Of a stretch of 64,000 nucleotides of DNA, positions 20,357-32,134 are shown in pieces. Position numbers and translations under genes: made by a program. The notes beneath the pieces are model-generated. The model saw only the letters and a list, made by a program, of their open reading frames with translations. It made no database searches and was not told the origin of the DNA. Numbering within the stretch: the first letter of the stretch is position 1; every line of letters begins with the position of its first letter. Source of the DNA: Rheum nobile (taxonomy: Eukaryota; Streptophyta; Magnoliopsida; Caryophyllales; Polygonaceae); NCBI GenBank assembly GCA_027886185.1, contig WOAB01000055.1, positions 1,224,501 to 1,288,500 on the forward strand, read 5' to 3'.

Positions 20357-21239
20357 TGATGTGACCTTGTCCGATGGAAAGACCATAATTTGTTGTCAAG
20401 GATCCGTTGAATGCGTAGTAGGGTGAAACAACTCTTTGGAATGGAGATGGGGATGATGCTCGGTGAAATATGGGCTGTTCGGACCACAGTGGACTGAAGC
20501 GAGAGCAGCGAACGAAGGGTGGCAAGCGGCGGAAAAGGTGGTGGAGACGCGGCGGAAGTGGTGGAGCGAACGGCGGCGGCAGTGGTGGTGGTGGAGCGGC
20601 GGCACTAGGGTTTGGAGGCAAGGGTGCAGCCGTGAAGATGGAGGAGAATTAGGGTTAGTGTTTGGAGGGGAGGCAAGAACTAGGGTTAGTTCTTGTGCAG
20701 GATTGCGGATAGTAACTGGATAGTTGGTAACCGAGTTAACGCGTCAGGATAGTTCGACTAGGAACGCGTTAACTTTGTGACGTCAGGGCCCGGGTTTGTA
20801 GGAAATTACTCGACTGGAAAGCAAAGCTCTATTTCGACGTACCCAAAAAGGAAGACAAGAGTACCTATTTATACTAGAGAGTGGGCCTAATGGGCCAAAC
20901 TCTCTAGTTACTAAATCTGGCGGCCCATTTAACATAAATGGAAACCACCCAGAAATAGCAGCTACTAAAAATAGAAATAATGTTTATATAACGTATTAAA
21001 CAAGTAATGTCTCGATCGAACTGGATATAACTGTAGAGGAGTCAGTCACGGCTAAGCTGACGAGACACAGAAGCTCGGGCGCTGTAGTGATCTGGCCGTG
21101 ACTGGCTACAAGTCTGGTCACCAAGGATTGTGTCGCTGCTTGGACACTCTTCGCTCTGAAACGGGTGATCGGACCCGTAGGTGGAAGTCGCATGACGTCT
21201 TCCTCCTCTGTAGCTGACATGGAGGACTGGGTCATATCA
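20357..21239 (-). repeat. element A 3' LTR (left copy)
   Basis: It is 883 bp. In element orientation it starts TGATATGACCCAGTCC and ends CAAGGTCACATCA, and a polypurine tract (AAGTGGGGGAGGG on the minus strand, 21240-21252) precedes it. A TATA-like AGTATAAATAGG lies on the minus strand near 20866-20877. The first ~240 bp encode the integrase C-terminus. Confidence 0.93.
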
Positions 21240-22691
21240 CCCTCCCCCACTTGAGTGTGAAGCGTCCCCGCTTCACCCTCATCATACTCAGGCTCAACAT
21301 ATGGCGCTAAGTCAGCGACGTTGAACGTCGGATGCACCCCATACTTGTCTGGGAGCTCGAGTTGATAGGCGTTGTCGCCAATGGCCTTGACGACTTTGAA
21401 TGGACCATCACCCCGTTGGTCGAGCTTAGACTTGCGGACGGAAGGGAATCGCTCCTTTCGCAAGTGAAGCCAAACCAAGTCGCCCGGGGCGAAGATCAAT
21501 CGTCGCATGCCCTTGTTCTTCTGGGCTGAGTACTGCAGTGCACGCCGCTCCAGCTGCGTGCGTGTCCTCCTGTGTAGCTCCTGAATGTGCTCAGCCAACT
21601 TGCCAGCAACAATGTTCTCCTGATCCTGCAGCGGGTATGGCATCATGTCCAGCGGTGTCAGCGGATTCCTTCCATAGACGACCTCGAAAGGGGTCAGCTT
21701 CGTCGTGGAGTGCCTGGACCTGTTATAGGAAAACTCAACTGTAGCAAGTAAGTCCTCCCACCTTCGTGGGTTCGCCTTGAGAACCGTCCGAAGAAGGGCT
21801 CCCAAGGTACGGTTGGTCACCTCCGTCTGACCATCCGTCTGAGGGTGATAGCTAGTAGAAAATAAAAGTTTGGTGCCTAGCTTCCCCCATAAGGTTCTCC
21901 AGAAATGGCCCACAAATTTGGTATCCCTATCACTAACAATAGTTTTAGGGACCCCATGCAAGCGCACCACATGCTCAAAAAATAATCCAGCGATATCCGT
22001 AGCATTGTTGGTGTTCTTGCAGGCAATAAAGTGTGCCATCTTAGAGAACTTGTCGACCACTACAAAAATGCAATCTCTACCACGCCGAGACATAGGCAAC
22101 CATGTGATAAAATCCATGGACAAATCTTCCCACAGGGCTGCAGGAATGGGAAGGGGCGTGTAGAGACCATGTCGACCCGAGCGTGCCTTAGCCTTGTGGC
22201 ATGTCACACAACTCTTGCAATACCTTGTAACACATTGGGTCATCTTTGGCCAGAAAAAGTGTTCCCGAAGTGCTGCAAGCGTTTTAGACGCCCTAAAATG
22301 GCCACAACTGTCATGTGCTTCCTGGAGCAACAAGTGCCTGACAGAAGACGTAGGAATACATAGTTTCCCAGCCTTGTACAGATACCCGTCATCCAGGAAA
22401 TACGTGTCATGCTCTCTGCTGATTTTACATTGCTCAAAGATCTCTTTAAAGAAAACATCATCAGCATACAAGTCTTTGAGCAAAGCAAAACCAAGTAAAC
22501 GAGACTGGAGATGAGTAATGAGGACGTACCTGCGAGAAAGGGCGTCGGCAATCACATTCTCCTTACCTTTCTTGTGCATGATCAGGTACGGAAAGGTCTC
22601 CATGAACTCGACCCACCTAGCATGCCTGCGGTTGAGGGTCGTCTGGCTCTTCAGATAGGCCAGGGCAGCATGGTCGGAGTGTATGACAAAC
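20996..22691 (-). pseudogene. element A gag-pol, 3' portion: RNase H end and integrase
   Basis: Reading begins at the insertion point of B with the RNase H/connection segment (VIHSDHAALAYL, ADALSRR). It continues through the integrase HHCC finger (EAH...GHF...CKSCVTC) and the catalytic residues in MDFITWLP, VSDRDTKF and QTEVTNRT, then a C-terminal RGDGPFKVVKAIGDNAY module. The tail PITRFRAKSVQAAT ends at 20996, about 240 bp inside the LTR. No typical chromodomain is visible. Integrase inserts the cDNA into chromatin. This half has no internal stop, but upstream parts do. Confidence 0.9.
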
Positions 22692-23816
22692 TGTTAGGAA
22701 ACGGAACTCTAGAACTTCAGTTCCCCTGAGAGTTCTTTTCCTCAGTTTCTCTACTTTTGAAGATGACAAATATTATGATACTATGTTTTATCTCAAAGAT
22801 GTGCTTTAAGGAACCATAAGAATATACCGAAGGCAAGAAAGCCAAACAGGACAAGAGAACCAAAGGAACAAGACAAAGGAAGGAACCCAGAGGAACCCAG
22901 GTGTGCCCAGAAACGTAGCATGCGAGGTTGCGATTCCCGAGAAATCTGGGAACACCAACCTCAGACAAAAGGAAGTCGAAAACGACTTGTGCGAAGCTTC
23001 CAAAAGCCTGCCAATGTCCAGAGCAAAATAACAAGACACCTAGAACGCCGAACCTCGGACAGAGAAAGGTGAAAGCGACAGGACATGGAACCTGTCGCTG
23101 TCCAGAAGTCAGTTCCCAAGCGCCCAGAGTGTCGAACCTCGGACAAAGGAAGCTGGAGAATGACTTGGCTGAAGAGGTTGACTAACCTAGAAGGATTCTG
23201 AGTTGCCTAGGTTGTTTGCACATGCCAAGAACAACGTGGACCAAGGAGAACCACTTATCCTAGGGCAAGCTCAATCTGTGGGAACCCAGAGAAGATTAAG
23301 CTGCGAAGAATCCTCTATAAAAGGAAGACTAGCTCAAGGGTTATCTTCATGCACTGAAATACGACTCACACACATTAGCAAATATCCAGTATGAACCTTC
23401 AAACAAGATCATCAAAGCAAACCGAGATCAAGAGGAACCAGTCAAGGAATAGAAGAGCTGAGTGCTAAGTTCCTGTGACTGTAAGTGATAGTTCCTTAGT
23501 GCTAAGGTCTGTTTCTTGGATTGATTATTGATTGTGTTAAGTTATCTAGGATTGCCTAACTGTGTGTAAGGCAAAGAAACTGTGTGTTTGTTCCTAGGAT
23601 AAGCTGTAACCAAAAGAGATAAGAAATCAAGAAGTAGACCTTGAAATCATTTCGAAAGAAAGGTAGTGGTTTTTATCCTGGATTGCTAGTTGGCAATCAA
23701 AGGTTTCCACTATAAGGAACTTGTCATTTGTTTGATTGTTTATTTCCGCTGTGAAGGGAACTTAGAATCGATATTCTGAGTTCCTTAAGTTATTATCTAA
23801 CAATCACGATCCTACA
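22692..23816 (+). repeat. element B 5' LTR
   Basis: 1125 bp, starts TGTTAGGAAACGG and ends GATCCTACA. A TATA-box CTATAAAAGG sits at 23314-23323. Relative to the 3' LTR it has a ~10-bp duplication of AGGAACCCAG near 22880-22900. Confidence 0.93.
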
Positions 23817-23818
23817 AT

Positions 23819-23830
23819 TGGTATCAGAGC
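23819..23830 (+). promoter_or_regulatory. element B primer-binding site, initiator Met-tRNA
   Basis: TGGTATCAGAGC, two bases after the 5' LTR, is complementary to the 3' end of plant initiator tRNA-Met and primes minus-strand synthesis. Confidence 0.93.
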
Positions 23831-23866
23831 AGAAAAAGCTCTAGATCTTTGTTAAGTTTGCAGATC

Positions 23867-26800
23867 ATGTCTCAACCAAGCAAGTTTGAGCTCAGAATCT
23901 CCACCAACAAGCCACATCTCTGAAAGAAAGGAGAAGAAACATGGTGGGAAAAGTGCATGGAAAGCCACATCAAGACCAACGACTACCAATGCTGGAGGAT
24001 AGTCGAAAATGGAGATGGCCATGTCGATCTCACCATGAAGGAAGAAGACTGGAAACCAGAACACTATGTCATCATGGAGAAGAATGCCAAGGCCAGGCAG
24101 TTCATCCTCAATGGATTGGACATAGAGGACATGGACAAGGTCATAGGCATCAAGACGGCCAAGGAGATATGGAAAGCTCTCAAGGAGATGCATGAAGGAA
24201 GTGAGGAACTAAAGCAAAGCAGAAAGTTTGCTTTGGAAGGAGAATACCACACCTTCAAAATGATGGAAACTGAGACCATCTCAGAGTACTACTCCCGCTT
24301 CAACAGATTGATTGGAAAGTTGATAGCGACGGGAGTCGATCTGGATGAAGTTTCCAAGTCCCTAGTGGTCATCAATGGACTCAACTCCAAGTTCACCCTT
24401 CTCAAGGGAATCATGAAGAACACTCCAGGCATCCAATCCCTTCCCTTGACCCAAGTCATAGGGAAACTGGAGGTTGAAGAAGGAGAGCAAACCAAGGCCA
24501 ATGCCGACAAGAAACTGGAGAAATGAATCGCCCTTAAGATCTCCAAAGCCTTCTCCAGGCTCGAGATGGAGCAAGAGAACTCAGACCTGGAAGAAGAAGA
24601 GGACGAGCTAACAGCCCTCTTCTCAAAGAATATCAAAAAAATCTTTGTGAAGGGAAGGTTCCAAAAGGGCAGTTCCTCCCACAATGGACCCAGAAGGGAT
24701 CTCAAAGAAGTCTCTTGTTACGAGTGCAAAGAAAAGGGACACTATGCTAAGAGCTGTCCCAACAAGGAAGACTCCAAGGAAGAAGAAAGACCTCAGAAAA
24801 AGAAGGCTCTCGTAGCCTCATGGGGAGAAGACTCAGATGAGGAACTTGATCTGAGTGGCTTCTCTGGAGGAAGATGTCTCATGGCAAAAGGAGACTCAAG
24901 CGACTCAGAAGACCTTGAGGTAACTTCTGACGATCTCTTAAAATCCCTAGCTGATTGTGATAAGAAACAACTTCTTAAGATCATAAAGAAACTAGGAAAG
25001 GAAACCAGTTTCCTTCAACAGAAACTTGATGATTGTGAAGATGAAATTGCTTGCTTGACTGTTGAGAATTCTGTTTGGAGTAAGAAACTTGATGAAATTG
25101 AGAAAGACCTAGCTGAAACTCACTCCAAACTCATTGATATTAGAAATGTGCATGCTAGTCACCTTAAAACTTGCAAATCTTGTGATGAAACTAGCATAGA
25201 TTCTGTCAAAGTTCCCTTGTATGCTAACTTACCTGGAAATGACATGCTTCAATCCATAATTGATAGATTGGACATTCTCACTGATTCTATTAATGAAAAA
25301 ACGATAAATCAAACTGTTTTTGTGAGACAACGTCATGGAATAGGATATGTCAACAACAAAGGGAACAATGATGCTGAAAATGAAAAGGCTAGGCGAGAAC
25401 TTGTTGAGATGAATGAGAACCTCAGTACTGCTCTTGCCACTTCTCGTGATAGGAATCAATTCCTATCAGAGAAGATCATGGTTCTTGAGAACAAGGCTGA
25501 GGTTGCCAAACGTCTAAATGAAAGTTCTCAAAGTCCTAAGAAGGAACCTAAGGGAAAAGAAAAGATGGTTCCTGAAAACCAATGGTTCACCAATTCCTTT
25601 GCTCACAAAAGATATATTGACATGGCCCATAGCAAGGTTAGAAACAATGTTGATTTTAACAAAAGGAAAACTGAAAAACCTTTTAGGCCAGGAAAAGGAA
25701 AATATGGACATGTTGTTTACAATCGTTTGTGTACCTACTGTGGTAAGAATGGTCATTACAACACTGATTGTGCTAAGAAAATGAACTTTGAAAAGGAGAA
25801 AAGTACTCATTACCATGAAAGGAACCAGTTCCCTGGTTATTCACAGACTCGCAATGCTAATCCCCCCAGTAAAGCCAAGCTTCGCTGGGTTCAGAAATCT
25901 TAGTTCCCTTATGTGCAGAAAGAAGAGAGGCAACCTCAACTATGGTACATCGACAGTGGTTGCTCATGCCATATGATTGGAAGAAGAAATCAAATGACCT
26001 TTCTTCAACCTCTCCAAGGAGGAAACATATCCTTTGGAGACAAAAGCAAAGGGAAAATCTGTGGAATAGGAACTGTGAAACTCAACGATCACATTCAGGT
26101 AAACAAAGTTCACCTTGTTGATAATCTTGGTTTTGACCTAATAAGTGTGTCACAGCTGTGTGATCAAGGAGACAATGAAGTTAGATTCAGATCAAACGAA
26201 TGTTCAGTCCTTGACTCCTCGGGACAAATCATCCTAAAAGGGAAAAGATTCAACAATGTCTACATAATTGATCCATCCTTTGTTCCCAAGGAAAAACTTT
26301 GTCTCTCAACTGTGAATGACCAAGCTGATCTGTGGCATCAACGTCTTGGTCACGCCAGCACCAAATTGATCCACAAGCTACACTCAAAGGAACTAGTCCG
26401 AGGCCTTCCAAAGATAAGTGTTATATCTTCTGAACCATGCTCAGATTGCGTTAAAGGGAAACAAGCAAGGAGTTCCTTCAAGTCCAAAAACATGGTAAGT
26501 TCCTCAAGGCCTCTTGAACTCATCCACATGGATCTCTGTGGACCCATGAGAGTTCAAAGCCTAGGAGGAAACAGGTATATCTTTGTTCTTGTCGATGATT
26601 TCTCTCGCTTTACTTGGACTATCTTCATTAAATCTAAGAGTGAAGTCATTGACCGTTTTAAAGATCTGGTTCCTTTGTTAGAAAAATCTCTCGATTGCTC
26701 ACTCAATTCTATTCGGTCTGACCATGGTATCGAATTCGAAAATGGAGAATTTCTAACCTTTTGTAGTGAACATGGAATTGATCACAACTTCTCTGCACCA

Positions 26801-29122
26801 TACACTCCTCAACAGAATGGAGTAGTAGAAAGGAAGAATAGAACCTTGGAAGACATGACTCGGACTATGCTCATATCAAGTGGACTCTCTCAATCATTCT
26901 GGGCTGAGGCGATCAACACAGCTTGCTACATCATCAACCGAGCCATGCTTCGCCCAATCATAGAGAAAACACCCTATGAACTCCTAAGAGGAAGAGTTCC
27001 CAACATCTCACATCTGAAGGTGTTCGGATGCTGGTGCTTTGTGTACAACAATGGGAAGGACAATCTTGGCAAATTCGACCCAAGAAGTGATGAAGGAATC
27101 TTCATTGGATACGCCTCAGGCAGCAAGGCATACAAAGTCTTCAACAAAAGGACTAAAAAGGTAGAAGAAAGTGTTCATGTTATTTTTAATGAAAAATCAC
27201 TTGGAAGAATTGTGCAGAACACCACCAATTCCTTTGAAGACCCGTTTCCCAAGTCATCTCAAGAAGATCCAGATGAAGATGTCACTCCACCAAACTCCTG
27301 CTCTGCCGCACAGAATCCTCCACTGGCTCCTCCACTAGTTCCCATGGATAATGAACAACAATCTATCTCTGGGAACCATGAACATGACGACAACATCTAT
27401 GGAGACTTCAATGATTCTTCCTCTCACATGATTTTCAATGGAGAAGGTGATCCCAACCAGGAAGCTGAATGCTCAACTCATAATGTCTCCACATCAAATG
27501 CTCTAGCTCCCAACAGAGAAAGAAGAATCATCAAGCCTCCAGTCAAGTTCGAACATCTCACCTTCTTTGCCTTCAATGCCTTTCTGTATATTGTGGAACC
27601 AAAGAACATAGGTGAGGCACTGAAGGATGCAGACTGGATCCAAGCTATGCAAGAAGAGCTTCATCAGTTTGAAAGGAACAAAGTATGACATCTAGTTCCC
27701 CGCCTCAAGGATAAACACATCATAGGAACTAGATGGGTTTTCAGAAACAAGCTAGATGATACAGGAGCTGTAATAAGGAACAAAGCAAGGCTTATTGCTC
27801 AAGGATACAATCAACAAGAAGGCATCGACTATGATGAAACCTATGCTCCAGTGGCAAGGATTGAAGCGATAAGGCTGTTGATTTCTTTCGCATCACACAA
27901 AGGGTTCAAACTGTTCCAAATGGATGTAAAGACTGCCTTCCTCAATAGAATCCTTCAAGAGGAAGTCTATGTCAAGAAACCACCTGGCTTTGAAGACGAT
28001 GATCATCCCGACCATGTCTACTTTCTAGATAAAGCATTATATGGCCTCAAGCAAGCTCCCAGAGCTTGGTATGATCGTCTTGCCCAGTTCCTACTCTCAA
28101 ATGGTTACATGCGTGGAGTCATTGATAAGACTCTCTTCATCCTAGAAGAAGAAGATAACATCTTAGTGGTTCAAATTTATGTCGATGATATCATTTTTGG
28201 TTCCACTAACCTGTCCCTTGTAGACAAGTTTAAAGACTTGATGAGCAGTGAATTTGAAATGAGCCTCATTGGGGAACTCACCTTCTTCCTCGGATTACAA
28301 ATCACTCAAAAGGAAGATGGTATTCAAATCCACCAACAGAAGTATGTCAAGGAACTACTAAAGAAGTTCAAAATGGATTCATGCAAGCCTCTCTCCACTC
28401 CCATATCCACCATTGCCCACTTGGATAAGGACCATTCGAGTCCTCTAGTGGAGGAGAAGCTCTATAGAGGTATGATAGGCTCACTCATGTACCTAACCGC
28501 TAGTCGACCAGACATTGTTTTTGATGTTGGCTTGTATGCTAGGTTCCAATCTTGTCCAAGAGAAACCCACTTGGCTGATGTGAAGAGAATACTTCGATAT
28601 CTCAAGGGAACTGACTCACTCTGTATTTGGTACCCCAAAGAATGTCCCTTTGAGCTGATGGGTTTCACTGATGCTGATTATGCTGGATACTTGGTGGATA
28701 GGAAAAGCACCTCTGGAATGGCACATTTCCTAGGCCCTTGCCTTGTGTCATGGGGATCAAAGAAACAAGTCTCAGTCTCCCTCTCCACCACAGAATCCAA
28801 GTACATTGCGGCTACCTCATGCTGTTCCCAACTTCTCTGGCTAAAGCAACAACTCGCGGACTTTGGTATGTCTTATGACCCTCTTACTATTCTTTGTGAT
28901 AACACTAGTGCCATAAACATTTCTAAGAATCTCGTGCATCATACTCGTACCAAGCATATAGACATAAGACATCATTTTCTTAGAGATCATGTTGAGAAGG
29001 GAAACATCATTATGAAATTTTGTAGAACTGAAGATCAGGTTGCAGATATATTCACCAAAGCCTTGAATAGAGTTCCTTTCGAGAACCTTAGATTGGAACT
29101 AGGAATGATTCCTATAACCTAG
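23867..29122 (+). pseudogene. element B gag-pol polyprotein with four nonsense codons
   Basis: From ATG 23867 all domains lie in one frame, broken by TGA at about 23921, TGA at 24524, TAG at 25901 and TGA at 27686. Gag has a UBN2-like core and two zinc knuckles (CYECKEKGHYAKSC about 24715; CTYCGKNGHYNTDC about 25729). Then come protease (IDSGCSCHM, about 25945), the GAG-pre-integrase HHCC region (WHQRLGHAS, CSDCVKGKQ), the integrase core (VDDFSRF, RSDHGIEF, QQNGVVERKNR), RT with YVDD (about 28180) and RNase H (FTDADYAG, TTESKY, CDNTSAI). Every stop is explicable as a single C-to-T or G-to-A change. The copy is inactive but recent. Confidence 0.93.
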
Positions 29123-29958
29123 CAGTGACCTTAGTTTAAAGGCTCCCTTCCAGTTCCCCTGATTGACTAGTTTAAGATCTTTAACTTGTTGAGTCTTGAT
29201 ATCTCTGTGTAATATATTTTGCTACAAACCCCCTTGTTTCATAATGATTTCTTAAAAAGGCTTAGATAAATTTTTTTGGTTCGTCTCCTTTTGGTCCTCA
29301 TTATTCTTTCAACTCCTTCATTGTTCAAAGTTTCTTTGATGGCCCAAAAGTCACAATCTGATCATATTTCTAACCCAACAATACAAGCCGAAATGATGAT
29401 TGTGTACTAAGACCTTCTCCTGCCTCATTGCTCAATTTAATTCTCTATGATCCATCTCTAAACCCTCTCTGAGAATTATTGTGCAATGCGACAAATGGCC
29501 TACCCTGATTCCTTGTATGGGAACGTATTTTCTTAGGTTCCATTGTTTAAACCCACATCAAAGGTTCCCATATGTCCCTCTAGCACGCTGAATATATCGC
29601 CAGAAAGGAACCAGGATGAAACGTTATCCTAACGGCTAGTATAGCGATTGAATTTCCCCAGACTACATTTATGGCAACTTCTCAGTGCTCAGACGCGTCT
29701 CGTTAGTTGGCAGAACCCCCTCTTCTCTGAATTGAAAATTTTGAATATCTGTGACCGTTCGGATAAAGTTGCACCCCTCATCAATGCTCAAGATTTTCCC
29801 TGATCCTCTCAACGGCTAGATATCCTCCTACGGCCCTTTCAGCCCTCTCACCGCCTTAAGAGATGCCCTGTTGATCCCAGCCATTCCCACAACTTGCCAT
29901 CTCTCTGATCTTCTATTTCGCTCTCTCTCTCAAACACAAATTTTTCTAGCTTCTCAAA

Positions 29959-31452
29959 ATGGTTGACCAAAACCCTAACCTAATCCAAGACGAGGAGGAG
30001 GCTGCTCTTCTCAGAGCTCATCGAGCAAAGAAGGCAGCATCCTCTTCCAAGCCCATATCCATCACCACCTCTCAAAAATCCCAACCTGAGGAGAAAGCCG
30101 AAGAGGAACTGAAGGAGAAAACAGAGGCCCAGGCTGAGGAGAAAGCTATGGCCATCACTCCGGCATCGGCTTCAGCTACAAAATCAGTCTCGGAAGGAGC
30201 TTCTCATGACTCCTCTCTAGATAAGACCATCCAAGAGATCATCAGCCCTAAGCCCTCACCAGTAAGCCTCAAATCTAAACCTCCCTCCAATCCTGGTCCC
30301 TCTGTTGCAACTAGACTGAAACAGAGAAAGAGGAGCTCCCAAGCTTTAGTTCCCTATGAGGCCAAAGAGAACAAATCCTCAAAAAGGGCCAAAATCACCA
30401 CCCTCTCTACTTCTTCCTCCCTGGGTCAAGTCTCTTCCCTCTTCTCTAAAAGGAAGATCCTCAAGCCCCTCATAATCGGCAAGGAGTTCTGGACCCAAGA
30501 ACTGGAAGACGAAGATGAAGAAACATTTGGAGAAGCCCTTGGTGAGTTCCATTCCCTCCTGCAGTACCAAGGCTGGGATGAGATGTTGATTGAGCCCTTC
30601 TCTGCTTCTGATGAAGTCGTCCGTCTGTTCTACCAGTCTCTCGAATTTGTGCCCGCCAAAGAGAATTCTCCCTGCAACAATGCCATCTTCAATTGGAAGG
30701 GAACCATGTATCCCCTATCCCCCAACCTCATAGCGTCTGCTCTTGGGATCGAGTCCAGATCTGGCTTTGGCATCCTGCATCAGAAAAAGGCATGGCCCAA
30801 AGGAAAGGTTTACAAGTCCAAAGGAGACGTGGTGAAGAAAATCTACGACGGCGCCTACCCCTTATCTTTGGAGACAAAGGACCTCTCCATCGCAAACAAG
30901 CTTCTACACTTCTGGATCATCCGTAATCTAGTCCCCAGGCAGGAGCACATAGCCTCAGTCACCATCACGGATGCCATTTTTATGGAAAAGGTGCTCTCTG
31001 GTGTCCAAATTGATCTCCCCAGTATTGTGTTGGCTCATATGCAGTTCTGTTCGTCCCATGCCTCCCATGCCCTGCCCTTCCCTCATCTCATCAAAAACAT
31101 TCTCTCCACCCTTCACCTGTACCCAGATGATCTGCATGAAACTGCTTACAGCAAGTTCCTTACCATGGCCACTGTCCGAAAATTAAAGACAAAGGGACAA
31201 CAGACCACCCCTTCTGAAGCTCAAGCTAACCCGCCTAAGGAAAAGGCCAATTCCAAGGCCCCTTCTAGCTCCCAGCCACCGCTCAATCCCTCTCAGGACT
31301 CCTCTGCGATCCTCTCTGCTCTGGATCGTATTGAAAAAGCCATCATGGAAGGCTCGACTGTTATCCCAGTCGCTCTCCGTGATCAAGTCAAAGAGTTGGG
31401 AAAGATGAGCTCTACGGTGTTAAGTCTGGTAGTAGTTCTTCAGAAGAATTAG
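29959..31452 (+). CDS. element B downstream ORF, Sirevirus env-like / plant transposon protein
   Basis: An intact 497-codon frame, about 840 bp after pol, starts MVDQNPNLIQDEEEAALL. The N-terminal ~170 residues are Ser/Lys/Glu-rich and disordered, with a basic KQRKRSS and SSKRAKI region. Residues about 180-390 form a folded region (GKEFWTQELEDEDEE, NWKGTMYPLSPNLIASALGI, KLLHFWIIRNLVPR) typical of the plant-transposon domain found in Sirevirus third ORFs. The C-terminus is Pro/Ser-rich with a coiled-coil-like end. No signal peptide or clear transmembrane segment is visible, so the label env-like is positional. It is unbroken while gag-pol carries four stops. Confidence 0.8.
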   Translation: MVDQNPNLIQDEEEAALLRAHRAKKAASSSKPISITTSQKSQPEEKAEEELKEKTEAQAEEKAMAITPASASATKSVSEGASHDSSLDKTIQEIISPKPSPVSLKSKPPSNPGPSVATRLKQRKRSSQALVPYEAKENKSSKRAKITTLSTSSSLGQVSSLFSKRKILKPLIIGKEFWTQELEDEDEETFGEALGEFHSLLQYQGWDEMLIEPFSASDEVVRLFYQSLEFVPAKENSPCNNAIFNWKGTMYPLSPNLIASALGIESRSGFGILHQKKAWPKGKVYKSKGDVVKKIYDGAYPLSLETKDLSIANKLLHFWIIRNLVPRQEHIASVTITDAIFMEKVLSGVQIDLPSIVLAHMQFCSSHASHALPFPHLIKNILSTLHLYPDDLHETAYSKFLTMATVRKLKTKGQQTTPSEAQANPPKEKANSKAPSSSQPPLNPSQDSSAILSALDRIEKAIMEGSTVIPVALRDQVKELGKMSSTVLSLVVVLQKN

Positions 31453-31879
31453 GAAGATGCAATCGGTGCTAATCAGGCCACGGGCCAAAATGTAGGAACC
31501 AACGACAAGGCTGATGAAGAGGAGGCCGCTGTATTGCCATAGGAACGCTTCTTCTGGTTCCCAGTGCTGTAACCTCACAGTGTGCTAGTAGTTCCCCTAG
31601 GATCCTACTACCCTCTTCTATCCTTATGTTGTCTTTCTTAACGATTGCTTTTGCTGTTGTCTTTCTAGTTTGTTGTTTTGTTGTTGGTTGTGATCGGTCT
31701 TACCCCTCCTTGAACAATATTAGGCTTTTGATAAATTAATGACTATCTTTGGCTTCGTTCCTATGACTCATTTGTCTTTGCCTTAAGTTTCCATTATGCC
31801 TCTGTTATGGGTTTGTTGCAACTGTGCATTTACTTGGATATCATATTCTTAAATTGTTAACCTATCTTTTCGATGATGT

Positions 31880-32134
31880 CAAAAGGGGGAAGAAGGATAG
31901 GAACCTTGAACTTTTGAAACTGCTGGATTAATAGGAACTCTGAACTAGTTCTACTTCTAAGGGGGAATTCGAATAAACTCGTTCATTTGCTTAGGGGGAA
32001 TTTGCAACCATTTGAATGTTCTCGCATTAGTTTATAATGTTGTAAATCCCTTAAACTCAATATGGTCTCATGAAATTCAAGTCATATTATATTGCCAGGT
32101 TCCTTGTATTTGTCATCATCAAAAAGGGGGAAAT
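31880..32134 (+). promoter_or_regulatory. four polypurine-tract-like motifs upstream of element B 3' LTR
   Basis: AAAAGGGGGAAGAA (about 31881), TAAGGGGGAATTC (31958), TAGGGGGAATTT (31992) and the LTR-adjacent AAAAAGGGGGAAAT (32121-32134). The last is the expected plus-strand primer. Multiplied copies of this signature are a known trait of Sireviruses. Confidence 0.85.

Noticed and set aside
22717..23185. ORFs within the element B LTRs (also 32224-32619)
   Set aside because: LTR sequence read by chance in several frames; no domain.
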